This document shows positions 45,801-55,865 of a DNA stretch of 64,000 nt, one piece after another; position 1 is the stretch's first letter; the number at the start of each line of letters is the position of its first letter. The stretch covers positions 9,791,338 to 9,855,337 of the forward strand of contig NC_088302.1 of NCBI RefSeq assembly GCF_032854445.1, read 5' to 3'. The notes under the pieces were generated by a model. The model ran no database searches, was not told the DNA's origin, and saw only the letters and a list, made by a program, of their open reading frames with translations. The translations under genes and the position numbers were made by a program. The DNA comes from Liolophura sinensis (taxonomy: Eukaryota; Mollusca; Polyplacophora; Chitonida; Chitonidae).

Positions 45801-48003
45801 AGTGTTACTTTTGGTGCTGAAGCTCACATTTTTTTAGAATATCACCATACCTCCCAAACAAACACAAAACCTCTTTCTAAGATGAGTAGGACTCTCAGAA
45901 TCGGGCAATATGAGGAATTTATCCATTGTAAAAAAGTTTACCCTGATTATTCAGCCTTATCAACCTCCTCTGTGACCAATGTTTTTAAACATTCTGAGAG
46001 AACTATGGTGTTTAGAGAAGTAAATTTGCACAGTTTTATAAAACTTGCATCTTTAGTGACGTAAGCAAATAATTTTAGCATCATTATCATGATGTATGCA
46101 TAAATTCCACTGACAAAAAGTACTGTAGAGGTAAAAAATGTTGAAGTTTTACAGTAGTTCTAAGACAGTGTGAACATAAAAATGTGGTAAAGGTTATGTA
46201 TTAAGCCCTCAGATGATTGGATTGCCATCTTATCCTCACTGTGTCAGTTGTATCCGTTCTGTGAGAGTGAAGCCCTGTAGTTGATAGTTCAGAGTTGTTT
46301 TTAACTGGTGTTTTGGATATTCAGTGTTGGTATGTGCATTTGCCCGTGGCGTTTGTCGGGTCATTTCAGAACTGATTGAGCATGAAGTGTTTGCTTGTAA
46401 GACAACACATTTATTTTGCAGATATATCATTGAAGATCTAGACACGGTTTGTTGTTAGTATTGTATTCGGTGCACATTTGCTAGCATTTAATTGGCACAC
46501 GTGTTTTCTTTGTTTTATGTTTTTTTGCTTTTCTTATAAATTTTTGTTTTTCGGAGTGATCTTGTAGTGCACCTTCACGTGATGTATTCCCTCTGTGAGT
46601 ATTCAAACAGCTCAACCTCACACATTTTGTCAGACAAAATATGGCTTACTCTTTCTCCGTGGAGAATTAATTTGTCTACTTCGGTCCTACATTAAAACCA
46701 CAGGAAATTATAGCATCCTGCAAGAGAAAGGGTTGTGAAGTAGGCACATGGTTAAAGGTGCTTTCCATTCATTAACTGACTGAGGTTTTGGTTTGGTGCC
46801 AGTCTTACAAGAATATTTTCCCGATTCTCCACTTTTCGTCAAGTGCCGATAGGGGCAGTAAGTAGTATAATGATGTACTTTCTGTATGAACAGGGCCGTT
46901 TGGTGGTCTTAAATGAACTTTGCTGGAGGTACTTTTCATCAGTATGGACACATTTTGACACACTCTAAGGTGATAACTGTACTTTCCAAAGGTTATTGGT
47001 TTACTCAGGACACTTTGGTTTCTTTCACTCTCAAAAATGTTTGTTATTATAACAGTGAAATGTACTTGTGATTGCGATGAAATAAATGTATTAATCAATC
47101 AATCAATCAGTTAACCCTTTGACATTGGCAGTATGGCTACAGTATTTCCAAAATTAAGCCATAATATTTTATTCTTTATGACCTTTGTGTCTTCATCAGA
47201 TTTTTAGGCGAATTTGTTTGTTTTGTCATTGTTTTTGTCAGATCTTCCTTAATTGTAGGCTGCATGCAGAGAAAGTTCTTCTGATATTGTTCTTTGGTGT
47301 GGCCACAGTCCTGTTTGTATCTTAGCTGTATTTCTGAATGTATGGGCCTTTATTCTGTATCAGTCTTCATGGTACAGCACTAGTCATGGGTGAATGTGGC
47401 CATTTCTGAATAACCCTACACCTAATGCCATGTATGTCTGCTTACCTCTGAATTCATGTAGGCAGTGTTTGGTTTACTTTTAGGGAGTGTTAACTTTACC
47501 TCCTGGGAATGTTTGGTTTCACTTAGGTAATATTTGGTTTCCTGTTGTGAGTGGTTGGTTTCCTCTTGTAAGACGTCGCCATGATATGGCTGAAATTTTG
47601 CTGATGTGGCGTTAAACCATAATCATTCATTCTTGTCAGAGGATGTCTTCTGTGGACACTGGTTGGTATAATCTAGACGGGTCAGTTTCCTGTCGTCAGT
47701 TGTAGATGGTACTCTGTTGACAACAGTTGTTTTCCTCTAGACTGATTAGTTTCCTCTTGGCAACAGATTTCCTTGTGCCAGTGGTTGATCTGTTCAGACA
47801 TTTTTTCCCTCGGGCAATGTTTGGTATCAGTAAGCAATGTCTTCACCTTTAGATCTGTCAAGACAGTGTTAATACTAATGTGAATTCCTGTATCAAGTTT
47901 AACAGCCTGAGCAATTTAATCTAATTTAAGGGGTTTTTTTTCTCTTCAGATTGATCCAAATCCTGTTGGGGGCCAGAGTTCAGAAAGCGACGACAGTTTG
48001 TAA
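33621..48003 (+). CDS. ARRDC3: Alpha-arrestin (arrestin domain-containing protein, ARRDC3-like), complete, 9 exons
   Basis: Exons are 33621-33879, 35856-35928, 36226-36373, 41212-41314, 41904-42044, 42534-42649, 43534-43756, 44126-44274 and 47950-48003. They total 1266 nt, or 421 residues plus stop; human ARRDC3 is about 414. The N-terminal arrestin fold (about 1-160) includes VHWTESRSTGS, FELPMEGISTSFEGKHGSIR and YWLKAEMDKPW. The C-terminal fold (about 165-310) includes KTLCCWLCTSGPISISA, HQTQAFFANG, KIPAVSPSI and LPVVIGTVP. The tail has three PPxY motifs: PPPY (340-343), PPTY (356-359) and PPAY (399-402), the last followed by SEIDPNP as in ARRDC3. These proteins act at endosomes and the plasma membrane as adaptors that bring NEDD4-family ubiquitin ligases, via PPxY-WW contacts, to receptors and transporters. 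Every junction keeps frame with GT-AG ends. The start at 33621 was chosen by alignment; ATG at 33597 is an in-frame alternative. It may be the ancestor of ARRDC2/3/4 rather than ARRDC3 alone. Confidence 0.93.
35147..35262 (+). mobile_element. SINE family C fragment
   Basis: TTGGGTGTCATGTCTGATGT, TTTTGGCATTGG and GGCAGCACCATAGA occur in family C order, as at 25262-25500. Only the central part is kept. Confidence 0.5.
35312..35511 (+). mobile_element. SINE family A, plus, tail-less
   Basis: The head reads GAGGGGCCTGCGTGGCCCAA, GTGGTTAGCACGCCAGCATG (A box) and CACTGTGAGTTCAAGTCGAG (B box), then GTCTGCCAGCAACCAGCAGA and TGGTTGTGGGTTTCC. The (TAAA)n end is lacking. Confidence 0.85.
35856..35928 (+). 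CDS. ARRDC3: ARRDC exon 2
   Basis: A 73-nt exon after TATGCAG, encoding ELSEGRDTLTEGRHEFNFAF and ELPM, ending at GTAAGT. GRHEF.FAFELP matches the SGRHEYAFSFELP block of ARRDC3. Confidence 0.9.
36226..36373 (+). CDS. ARRDC3: ARRDC exon 3
   Basis: After TTTCAG it encodes GISTSFEGKHGSIRYWLKAE and on to IDINKPEYQ, ending in phase 0 at GTAAAC. It is the linker between the two arrestin folds. Confidence 0.92.
36808..38394. mobile_element. Non-autonomous 1.6 kb element with GGGGTTCAAGCC inverted ends
   Basis: GGGGTTCAAGCC at 36808-36819 is repeated in reverse complement as GGCTTGAACCCC at 38383-38394. Each end carries a second, imperfect inner copy (AGGGCT; ATTCAAGCC), so it can form a hairpin. 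Inside, a block of about 47 bp around GCAACTTTTCGC...GATCGCAATTTG is duplicated (36952-36998 and 37288-37335). TGACGTCA occurs three times (37432, 37776, 37890) and GTCACGTGAC three times (37602, 38018, 38200). There is no transposase ORF. The structure fits a non-autonomous DNA transposon, with a Helitron-like hairpin plus CTAA 3' end as the alternative. Confidence 0.65.
38401..40140 (-). mobile_element. Dead non-LTR retrotransposon (LINE), reverse transcriptase part
   Basis: Minus-strand translation, with frame changes and stops, gives QPTGLDGVAPKLLNLIASF, RPISILPTLFKILEK, DLKKTFDCIDHQLVLQKL, GGPQGCVLGPLLFLIF and a FVDDTT catalytic block. After a frameshift at an A-run comes a 131-codon ORF (38926-39321) with LQWCNDNGMAINSDKTKCM and LLYNAYVQPLLDYC. 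These are the ordered motifs of a LINE reverse transcriptase (FADD-type catalytic motif as FVDD). Stops inside RT motifs show it cannot make protein. The endonuclease part was not found. Family (CR1/Jockey-like) is uncertain. Confidence 0.87.
40977..41030 (-). mobile_element. SINE family A tail fragment
   Basis: TTATTTATTTGATTGGTGTT, then TTATACTATACTCTAGAATT: the 3' end of the family only. Confidence 0.65.
41212..41314 (+). CDS. ARRDC3: ARRDC exon 4
   Basis: After TTTGCAG it encodes MRVENNVEKTLCCWLCTSGP, then ISISARTDRRGYCP, with one base over before GTACTG. KTLCCW.CTSGPIS is nearly identical to human ARRDC3. Confidence 0.92.
41904..42044 (+). CDS. ARRDC3: ARRDC exon 5
   Basis: After TTTCAG it encodes GESIAISAEFDNHSSRTIIP, the conserved HQTQAFFANGKSR segment and FTVLT, with one base over before GTACAG. 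Confidence 0.92.
42360..42500 (+). repeat. Dispersed repeat F, second copy
   Basis: Matches 28765-28925 in block order. It lies in ARRDC intron 5, directly upstream of exon 6. Confidence 0.65.
42534..42649 (+). CDS. ARRDC3: ARRDC exon 6
   Basis: After TTTTAG it encodes GLPVAPGSRGTWESQLLKIP, AVSPSIMNCCVMKVDYYVK, ending at GTAAGA. TW...LLKIP.VSPSI..C corresponds to the same block in ARRDC3. Confidence 0.9.
43131..43320 (+). mobile_element. SINE family B
   Basis: GTAAGTCATCTCAGTGAAGC, AGCACTAGAGAAAAGAGCGG, GCACTCTAAGGATTCCTTCA and ATATGACTGAAAATTTGTTA lead to a TTAAACCACTCACTCACTC tail. The reverse copy at 58646-58843 has GTCGTCTCAGTGAAGCAGCA, CACTCTAAGGATTCCTTCG and TTAAACCCCAAGCATTCACT. Confidence 0.8.
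43366..43451 (+). mobile_element. SINE family A tail fragment
   Basis: ATACAAGTGAAATATTCTTG, AATTCAGCATTAAACACCAA and TCAAATAAATAAA are the plus-strand 3' end of family A, immediately after the family B element. Confidence 0.7.
43534..43756 (+). CDS. ARRDC3: ARRDC exon 7 (first PPxY)
   Basis: After TTGTAG it encodes VALHIPGAYNLTMHLPVVIG, TVPYRRARPYRF, a linker, and PSPPPYREMVTPPPPFD, with one base over before GTAAGT. It holds PPPY. Confidence 0.92.
44126..44274 (+). CDS. ARRDC3: ARRDC exon 8 (second and third PPxY)
   Basis: After TTTGCAG it encodes DPPTYAVSVGG, an acidic run IQDDDDDGPD, then tyrosine-rich TYTPMYTYVYDYRPPPAYSE, ending in phase 0 at GTATGC. Confidence 0.92.
44428..44500 (+). 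repeat. Short dispersed repeat G, second copy
   Basis: ACATAAAGGCCTTAATATGA is identical to 9605-9690 over 20 bp, with weaker similarity on both sides. Confidence 0.55.
44932..45073 (-). mobile_element. SINE family A, head truncated
   Basis: Tail, GATTGGTGTTTTATGCCATA, AGAATATTTCACTTAAATGA, GGCGGCCAGCATTATGGTCA and ATCCACAGGTTGCTGACAGA. It ends near CCCCGCTTGAAC, without the tRNA part. Confidence 0.83.
45735..46160 (+). repeat. Dispersed repeat E, longest copy
   Basis: The left part matches 3655-3910 and 50155-50380 (TTTTTAGAGGCAAATGAACG, TTTGGTGCTGAAGCTCACA, AGGACTCTCAGAATCGGG). The right part matches 53315-53560 (CAGTGACCAATxTTTxxAAACATTCTGAGAGA pattern, then CAAATAATTTTxA and AATTCCACTGA-like blocks). 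This copy joins the two halves into one unit of about 425 bp. No coding capacity and no recognised family. Confidence 0.75.
47462..47850. repeat. Degenerate TTTGGTTTCC tandem tract
   Basis: GTGTTTGGTTTACTTTTAGG, ATGTTTGGTTTCACTTAGG, ATATTTGGTTTCCTGTTGTG and GTGGTTGGTTTCCTCTTGTA recur every 30 bp or so. Looser copies follow (TCAGTTTCCTGTCGTCAG, TTAGTTTCCTCTTGGCAAC). The tract is interrupted by a family B SINE tail. Confidence 0.65.
47574..47633 (+). mobile_element. SINE family B tail fragment
   Basis: ATGATATGGCTGAAATTTTG, CTGATGTGGCGTTAAACCAT and AATCATTCATTC match the family B 3' end. Confidence 0.7.
47950..48003 (+). CDS. ARRDC3: ARRDC exon 9 (C-terminus)
   Basis: After TCTCTTCAG it encodes IDPNPVGGQSSESDDSL and TAA. 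SEIDPNP spanning the exon 8/9 junction is the ARRDC3 signature. Confidence 0.9.
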   Translation: MDPNPVGGQSSESDDSL

Positions 48004-48377
48004 GCGAGGCCAAAATATCACCAAACAAACTCTCATATTGGGAGCTTTACTGGTTGTTCATTGGGTGACGATCAAACAAAACAGGTCACATGGTTTTGTT
48101 CACAATTTATACCTAATACAACATGTTTTTGTTATGAACAGTCATGCTGAATGGTGGTGGTTTTAATCTACCTGACATATGAAAGTTGCATTACCTGAGT
48201 GTTATAAAACAAAAATATTGTCACTGGAGCATGTCAATAATCTGACTGATTTGATACCACTACCATAAAGGCTCTCAAATGATTTGGGCTTGCTCTTCAA
48301 TCTGAACAGTATGAAAAACCATACACTTCAGTACCTCTGATTTTTTATTATCTTAATATTATATCATTTTGGTACGT

Positions 48378-48464
48378 GAGAAGGTCTGTCAGCAATCTGC
48401 GGATGGTTGTGGGTTTCCCCCCGGTGTCCACACACCATAATGCGGGCCAATCAAATAAATAAAT
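48378..48464 (+). mobile_element. SINE family A 3' fragment
   Basis: GAAGGTCTGTCAGCAATCTG, CGGATGGTTGTGGGTTTCC and CACCATAATGCGGGCCAATC, then AAATAAATAAA. An internal deletion joins the middle to the tail. Confidence 0.78.
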
Positions 48465-50079
48465 TTATTTTGGTTTTATTGGTTCATTTTGAACCAGTGG
48501 TGATTTCAGAAGTTTGGCACCAGTTGGCTTTATGTTGAGAACATTGTTAATACTTCCTTGTATTATTTTATACAAGAGCAGAGGGGAATGTTGAAAGACT
48601 GTTACATTTTACATCCCTTGTGTGTCACATGTCTACTCTGACTTTAGAGAAAAAGATCTGCCACTCCTATCCAAGAGATACAGCAGAACCCTAATGGTCA
48701 CAGCCATATTTGGTGATTAAACTTTGATCCTCTCTGTGAGCTTTACGTGATAAAGTTTCGAACATCGCTTTTCAATAGACGTCTTTGTGACCCCATTGTT
48801 GATAAAGATCAAAACACAGTGTATTAGATCATGTTTGGAGCTTTAGCTGAATTTCATGATAGTATTATTTACCGGAAATATTAATTGAATTGGAACATCA
48901 TGTGTTCCATTAGTGTCAGTGTCTCATAAGTGTATTGTACATTGTAGGTATTTTTAAGCATGCCAAAAGACAATGAAGACTTGTGTTTACTCAAACCTGT
49001 TTATAGAGGTCTACATGAATACAGTAACATCGGTGGGTGGGGATTGATGTAACTTATTCATGACAGCCGGAGTTCTAGTCATGTCAAAACAATGAGCCAG
49101 TGTTGAGAATAACCAAAAGAAAAAAAAAAAAAAAGACTGTTTCTAATCAAAGCCAGATGATAAGGCAATGAATTCCATTTGTTGATGTACATGATTCTTT
49201 TATGGCATACAGGACAGTTTGTGAATTGAAGTCAAGTTGGGCATTTTCGGGAAAGTTTGGCCAATATTGGGGAAAACTTGACTCTACCATTAGATGAACC
49301 GGCCATGTGCACTTCATAGGTACTCATGAAAACACTGATTCAAATAAAACACTCCATGCTGTCAACAGGGTGACCAATGGTATCGGAAACTGGAGAAGTC
49401 CGGAAAACTGCAAAGAAAGACATTCATATCCCTGAATTTCTCAAATTGAAATAATGAGTATGAAAAAGCAAGCAGTAACTTCTGATGTTTGTCTGGCAAT
49501 TTCATGAAATCTGGTGGTGCATTGCGTTATTTTTGATGGATTGATTATGGCTTACTGCAATATGTCAAGTAATAAGCTACCGTCAATAACAGTGGTCATT
49601 GGTCTGTGAATGCTTGTTTTGAAAGGGAAAAGGTCTTCATTTTCAAAGTCAGAAAAGAGTGAGAAGTGTCAGTTGAAAAGATACAGAAGCATGGCACATG
49701 CTTTGGAAAATCTATGATATGAGGATACATTGGACTTAGGTTGGCATTTTAATAAAATGTTAACTGTCATTGTTACTAAGTAGCACTAAAGATAGTGCTG
49801 GTATGATATGTGTGTGAAGATAACGTGCATGTTTACTTTGGTACATGCCTGCTGTTATAAATTGTTTCCAGTACTTAAGATCTACCAGATGGGTTGATAA
49901 ATATTCATGACTTAATGGAATGTTGATGTATATTCATGACTAAATGGAATATGTTGAATATTCACAAACTAATGGAGAATATTTAAAGTCAAAAAAAATT
50001 GTTTTGTGAAGGACCAAATGTTTATTTGTAATGTAATATAGAAAGGTCTCACTTCTTGGGTTTTCTGTGTTTTTTAATG

Positions 50080-50102
50080 TATTATTATTATTATTATTAT
50101 TA
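50080..50102. repeat. (ATT)n microsatellite
   Basis: Seven to eight ATT units. Confidence 0.9.
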
Positions 50103-50154
50103 TGCTACATATATTTGTTATTGATTGTCACATATTCATCCTGTATGACATTTC

Positions 50155-50380
50155 TTTACATCTACCCTAAATAACCTAAAAATTCGACCAAAAAAGAGCA
50201 TTTTTGGAGGCAAAATGAGATATGACTTCTGGTGCTAAAATTTACATTTTCCCAGTAGGATGTCATCCTTCTTTCGGAATGCCTCTCAAAACACCTTTCT
50301 AAAATCAATACAACTCCCACAATCTGGAAAAACGAGCAACTTAGTAATGGATGAAATTTTAGGTCATTTAGGGTATCGCG
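50155..50380 (+). repeat. Dispersed repeat E, left half
   Basis: GCATTTTTGGAGGCAAAATG, CTTCTGGTGCTAAAATTTAC, CCCAGTAGGATGTCATCC, ACACCTTTCTAAAATCAATA and AAAACGAGCAACTTAGTAAT follow the same order as at 3655-3910. Confidence 0.75.
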
Positions 50381-53314
50381 TGAAATTTTGTACTTAACTA
50401 GGAAGTATATGTATGTATCAGAAGCAAGTCATTGTTCACACTGTCCTTTTGTTACGGTGGAAAAATATTTACAGAGCTTGGTCAAAACATGGAAAACATT
50501 ATGACTTGATGTTGTGTATGATGAGTTTTAAATGATTTTTATGAAAACTATATGTGTATATTTCTGCATGGTGGCATTTGAACAACAGTGTTTGTAAATT
50601 AAAACTTATTTGTAACAATGTGGATCTGAAATAAATGTCTGAATGACTTTGCACACATGTCCATGTCTAAATATTTGTTGTAGAGCAAGTCGTATGACCT
50701 GTATTGTGAAATGGGTCTTAGAAAGATTTTTACCCTTTTTACTGTACATTTTTTTCTTTCACAGTTGCAGAAAAAATTGTTTCAGAAAATGTTTAGGAAG
50801 TACATCATCTTATCGCATGTACACTCTGGCTTAGCGTGATCATAGTCTTCTATTTAGGTTGCAAGAGTAGAGGTATGTTTAAGAGGCTGTGCTGGAGCTT
50901 TTTGGCCAAAAATTGAGGTGCACATCAAGTCGAATTTTTACTGTTATTTTAAAATATATTGTAGCCCAAATAATTACCCTTCTCAAAACATCAGCCTTAT
51001 CTGAGCACATGTTACTGATGGAATTAGGTAATAATGTTCTTAAAATTTATAATGTATTTTGCATTAGAACGTTTTAGCTTAAGAATCATGTTATCATTAT
51101 AAATAGTACAGGTATGAATCTGATATTTAGTGAAAGTCAATAATTTGAGCTAGTTTTGGTAAATACAGAAAATTTGATATGATCAGCAAACAGGCTTTGT
51201 GCCAGAAATTTCTTGTATAGCCTCTTTAACCCATTTGTGTTTCATATGAATGAGCAGAACAAGTTACCATTGTACTGCATATACATTTGTAGTATTATAT
51301 TTGATCATCATGTTCATAAGTTTTCAGATACTCATGGTCGCAAAGTGAGAACAAATGTAATCTATATTTTTATGGCCCTGCAAACTCTTTTCTATCGGTG
51401 TATCATTTGAGTGCATTGTAAAGCCCTCTGTGCACCATTATTGACCTATTTGTCATCCCTTGTGCTTATTTACATACTGAGATTTTCATAGGAAAGCTTT
51501 TGTATTCTAGTTCAGGCATTTCTGCTGAACAGACGCATGTTTATATAGTTTTGAATATGATATGACAAATAACTTTTTTAAACAATTTTTTAGGTAATGC
51601 GCAATAGTTTTTTCGCATGTGTGTCAATATTTGAAACCTTGGTGTTACGCCCGTCAGAAGCTTGGAGAAAGTTTAAATGCTTGTCCATGGTCATATGCTA
51701 AGGAATTGTATAATGTGCTATCAATATCCCACACTGGTATCTGGAGATGCTTACTTTACCTTGTGCGTGAGTGTCTGATGTAATCGACAGAGTTAATGCG
51801 TTCTCTGATTAAAGAATGTATTTATAAAAGAGTCTATTAATGTTCTGGTCATCGCCATAATCTTACATATTTTGAGGTTTTGTTTTATTAATTTTTGACT
51901 TTACATGTTCGTTCATGACTTGAAAGCTTTTAAGTTTCTTGTTAAATTTACATTTTGTGGATGTCACACATGCAAGAGCTACATTTGCTTTATTACAAAA
52001 TGTAAGCTCAGTTTTTTTATTACTGTAATTCATTTTGTATGGTAATTTATGGTTATTTGATTTATGTCAGTTTTTGCTTCTTAGATGTTTATTCATTTGA
52101 CAGTGAGCCCTTTGATTTTCCAATGATTCAAATGTTTGAGTGCTTGTTTGAAAATCTAGTCATTATTATTTGTTGTATTAATATTTATTGTATTACTTCA
52201 TATTTTAAGAACATTGGACAGAATTTGTTGTCAGTGAAACCTATTAGACGACTTGAAATTTTTTTTTCATCTTTAGGAAAAATGTGTGAAAATGTGGTTG
52301 ATCAGACAGTGAATGAGGTGTAAAACCAGATATTTATTTTGTGGGAAAAGTGTGAAAACAGATGAGCTACTCTACATGAATGTTTTGTTCTTTTGATTTT
52401 CACTTACTTGAGTTTATGCAGTTATCAGTTACTTAACTAGTCAGATGATTATAATGTACATGGATGTGAACTGCTTTATCTCTCTTTTGTGTGTGAGTCA
52501 GAGGCTGTGATTTTCAACTCTTATATCTGTGGCTGCTTCAGAGACTACTTGAGTCAATTTTCCCATAATTTTAGACATTGTGTTATCTGCATTTGTGCAT
52601 CTCTTCATACATCAGTTTATGGTTCAAACTCTCACTCCTGAATTCAGCTCAGTTCACGTGTACCCCGAATGTCCTATGTATAGCAAATGGGATATACCAG
52701 ATATTTTAGACAAAAAATCAGTTGCCAAAATCAAGTTGAATTTTGCAACATGCGAGTCAGATATTTACTGAGAAGGAAATTCTATTGAGTTTTTCTTGGT
52801 TACTACATAAAATTTGATTTGATTAAAATTTTCTTCTCCAAAATTTTCCATTATAGCCATTTCATGACATAAAGCTAACCTTAATTTTATAGTTACTAAA
52901 ACAACACTCTTGTACATTGATTTAGTATTGGTAACAGTCATGAGGAAACAAGGAATTTAAGAAATAGTGTATTACAAATAGTACAACACTGGACAAGAAT
53001 GTTTTTGACATCAAAATATATTTCAAAGATACATGTACCTTATCATTGATCAAAAGAAGAAATATAAAATAGTGTGGAACAGAGAGAGGTTATCTTATCC
53101 AACATTATTCTGTCATGGAAAAAAAAAACATTTGAAGTTTACTAAATTTTTATTCAGAAGTTAAATGTCAGTCAAGCTGAGCTGAGCATAGATGGAAATG
53201 CATTGTGGTCTTGTCCCCTTAACATTTACATCTGATTTGACATCTGATCAGCTTGGATTCCACCATCTAAGTTACGTACATCATTTTTAGCATACAGCGT
53301 TAATCAGGCATATG

Positions 53315-53560
53315 TCAAAATATGTACCCTAATTGATCAACCTTTTCAACCACCTCAGTGACCAATATTTTGAAACATTCTGAGAGATAGAATGAACATT
53401 CTGAAATAGTCTGCAGTTTTATGAAGCTTTCATCTTTTGTGACACAAACAAATAATTTTTAATGTTATTTTCATAATAATTTCATGTATGTGTAAATTTC
53501 ACTGAAAAAAAAGGGCTTAATTGGTTGAAAACATTGAAGATTTACAGTATGTCAAGTATT
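53315..53560 (+). repeat. Dispersed repeat E, right half
   Basis: CACCTCAGTGACCAATATTT, GAAACATTCTGAGAGA, TGCAGTTTTATGAAGCTTTC, CAAATAATTTTTAATG and AAACATTGAAGATTTACAGT correspond to the right half of 45735-46160. Confidence 0.72.
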
Positions 53561-55329
53561 GTTATGTTCTAATCGCACATGTATGTAGCTTGTTTTACAA
53601 AAATATGTACCAAACCAGAGATGTTGTTTCATGCAGTAACTACATAGCTTCCTTTGCATCGGTACGCAAATGTAGGGGTCATATTGCACAGTATATACTG
53701 TGACTGAATTCAGTGGGTGCATGGTGAGATGCAAAAGCTGCATGTCTGTGTGAGCAGTGTCACAAATGCAGCAAGTTATGGGTGGTTTTTGAGGAGTTCA
53801 GGTCGCACTGAAGCGGTCTCCTATATGATGGTGCTGCATGTTGCATGCATTAGGAAGAATTCTGACATTATTTGCTGACTTAAGTTGTATTAGAACACTG
53901 GGTATGCCAGAAGTAGTCATTCCAAGCTGTTTGTGCTGGCTTATGCATGTGGCTATTTCTATAACCTAGACCAGCACATCATTGTGCTAATGTGGATTGT
54001 GGTAAATAAAACCATGTTAAGCTTTAATGTTTGATACACTTCAATGTTTTTTGTACCTCATGGTAGCCTTGTTTGACAATTTGGGGACCGGGAGATAATG
54101 CCAACCTATTTCAAACATTGTATCCTTGTAAACGAAAAACTGAAATGTTCTGTATTGATGGATATATTTTGAATCTCAAGCTGTAAAGGCGTTGAATTAT
54201 GTACACGTGTATATATAAATACTGTACATCTTAATGCTAATTGGCTATGACGAACTTGTAGCCATTGTGTACAAGGGCTGTATCTCTACATGAACATATA
54301 GACTCTAGATGGCAACCATTTGTATGTTATTATTCATGATTGTCAACTTTGAGCCATCTTTGTAGAACTGCATATGCAATTGTTTCGAATTATTAAGGTC
54401 ATCAGGAGTTTAGCAATGATTAAATTCTTCAATGATGAAGATGTAAAGGTCCACATAAGTTGTTTTGATAAAAAAAGGTCTGTTAATGAAAGAAAAACCT
54501 TTTACAGTTTATGCTGTGTTATAACCTTTTGGAACAATGGATTAGAATGGTTCTTTTAGCAGCAAAGGCTGCAAGAAGGTACCATGTATGATTTTGCATT
54601 TTTTTTTCAAAATAAATTGATCAATAATTTGATAATTTTCATACATGGAATATAATGGGGTCCTCTGAAAATATGGTTTAATAGTAAGCTAAATACGAGG
54701 ATTCATCATTAAGACAAATGTTATTTTCCACCAGCCAATTTATTCTGATGGCGCCTAATACATTTGTATGAAGCATTGAAGCTGTCTTTACTGTGTTGGT
54801 AGAAATCTGTAAAGGACAGAGTATTGGGAAAAAACGAAAACCAAAAAAAAAAAAAAAAAAAGAATTGTACAATGTAGTTAACCTTGTCTTGAACTGTTAA
54901 AAACTGTATCTGTTTTACAATTCCAGTGAATGCCTTGGTTTTCTTGTAGGACTTTTTTGTTTTTTTTGGTTACTTCAGGTTACATGAGGTGAAAGCCTCT
55001 GACTGGAAATGTACATGTAGTAAGCAGATGAAAATAGCTTTGTGATCTGTTGTGTACAATTTATTAAAAGTCTACCTTTGTTAATCATGTCTTATTGTCG
55101 TATTTATTTGTCATGAGGTGGGTTTTGAACCCCTGGATAATAGCTTCTTAGCACTCATATTTGCCCCCCGAATTGGTGAAATTGTAAGCTGATTAGAGCA
55201 AGTGTTTGTCAGCTATTTACACTGAATGACATTCACAACCATGACTGACAGGATTTTATAATAATCAAGAAGATATGTTGAGATACAGGAAGTACATGAA
55301 CCAGTAGACTTATTATATTAACTCATTTG

Positions 55330-55402
55330 TCAGTTTTTATGCTATACATAATACTCCAAGATGGCAATCAGCATTATAGTGGGAGAAGACCGGGCAAAGT
55401 TT
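55330..55402 (-). mobile_element. SINE family A fragment (diverged)
   Basis: TTTTTATGCTATACATAATA, CTCCAAGATGGCAATCAGCA and TTATAGTGGGAGAAGACCGG resemble the family A tail-proximal part. Confidence 0.55.
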
Positions 55403-55795
55403 ACTATTAACATGGCATTACCATTATCAAAGGCTTGTTAAGCCACCCAATGCATTTGCACAGTTTTTGGGCATGTGGCAGATTACTGCATTTGATCCTC
55501 ATTTCCTAATGACTGTTACATCTTTGGAGGGTAAGTGCTGGTTACGCTAACCCTGAGATTGGTTATCCATGTTCCCAGTGTAGATTCACATTAACTGAAT
55601 TTCTGAAAGCTAAGCTGGGAAGAATGAAACAGATCTGAGATCTATGGTTACACGCTGGCTCCATTGTTTGCCGCGGGTCATTTTGCCTGTTTATCCACTG
55701 ATTTGCTAGTGGATCATAGGTGTTCAAGTGACGTGCTGGATGTTCATGTGATGTATTTCGCAGATTCGATTTAAAAATTGGCAAAATCATTCATC

Positions 55796-55865
55796 GGGAT
55801 TTGAAATCAGATCTCTCTGTCTGTAGTCGAGCTCTCTACCATCTGAGCTATTGGGTATTCCTCAT
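55796..55865 (-). mobile_element. tRNA-like remnant, probable SINE head
   Basis: On the minus strand, AATAGCTCAGATGGTAGAGA gives a good A box and D-arm, and TGATTTCAAATCCCG a B-box-like T-arm. The acceptor and anticodon stems do not pair, so this is a tRNA-derived remnant, not a working tRNA gene. Confidence 0.5.

Larger units (their letters stand above)
44275..47949 (+). other. ARRDC intron 8
   Basis: A 3.7 kb intron containing repeat G (44428-44500), a family A SINE part (44932-45073), the longest copy of repeat E (45735-46160), a degenerate TTTGGTTTCC-rich tract (47462-47850) and a family B tail (47574-47633). No exon was read in it. Confidence 0.6.

Noticed and set aside
47093-47110. (AATC)n run as a regulatory site
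   Set aside because: Only about four units of a simple tetranucleotide; nothing further supports a function.
55796-55865. Functional tRNA gene
   Set aside because: A and B boxes are recognisable, but the acceptor, anticodon and T stems do not pair.
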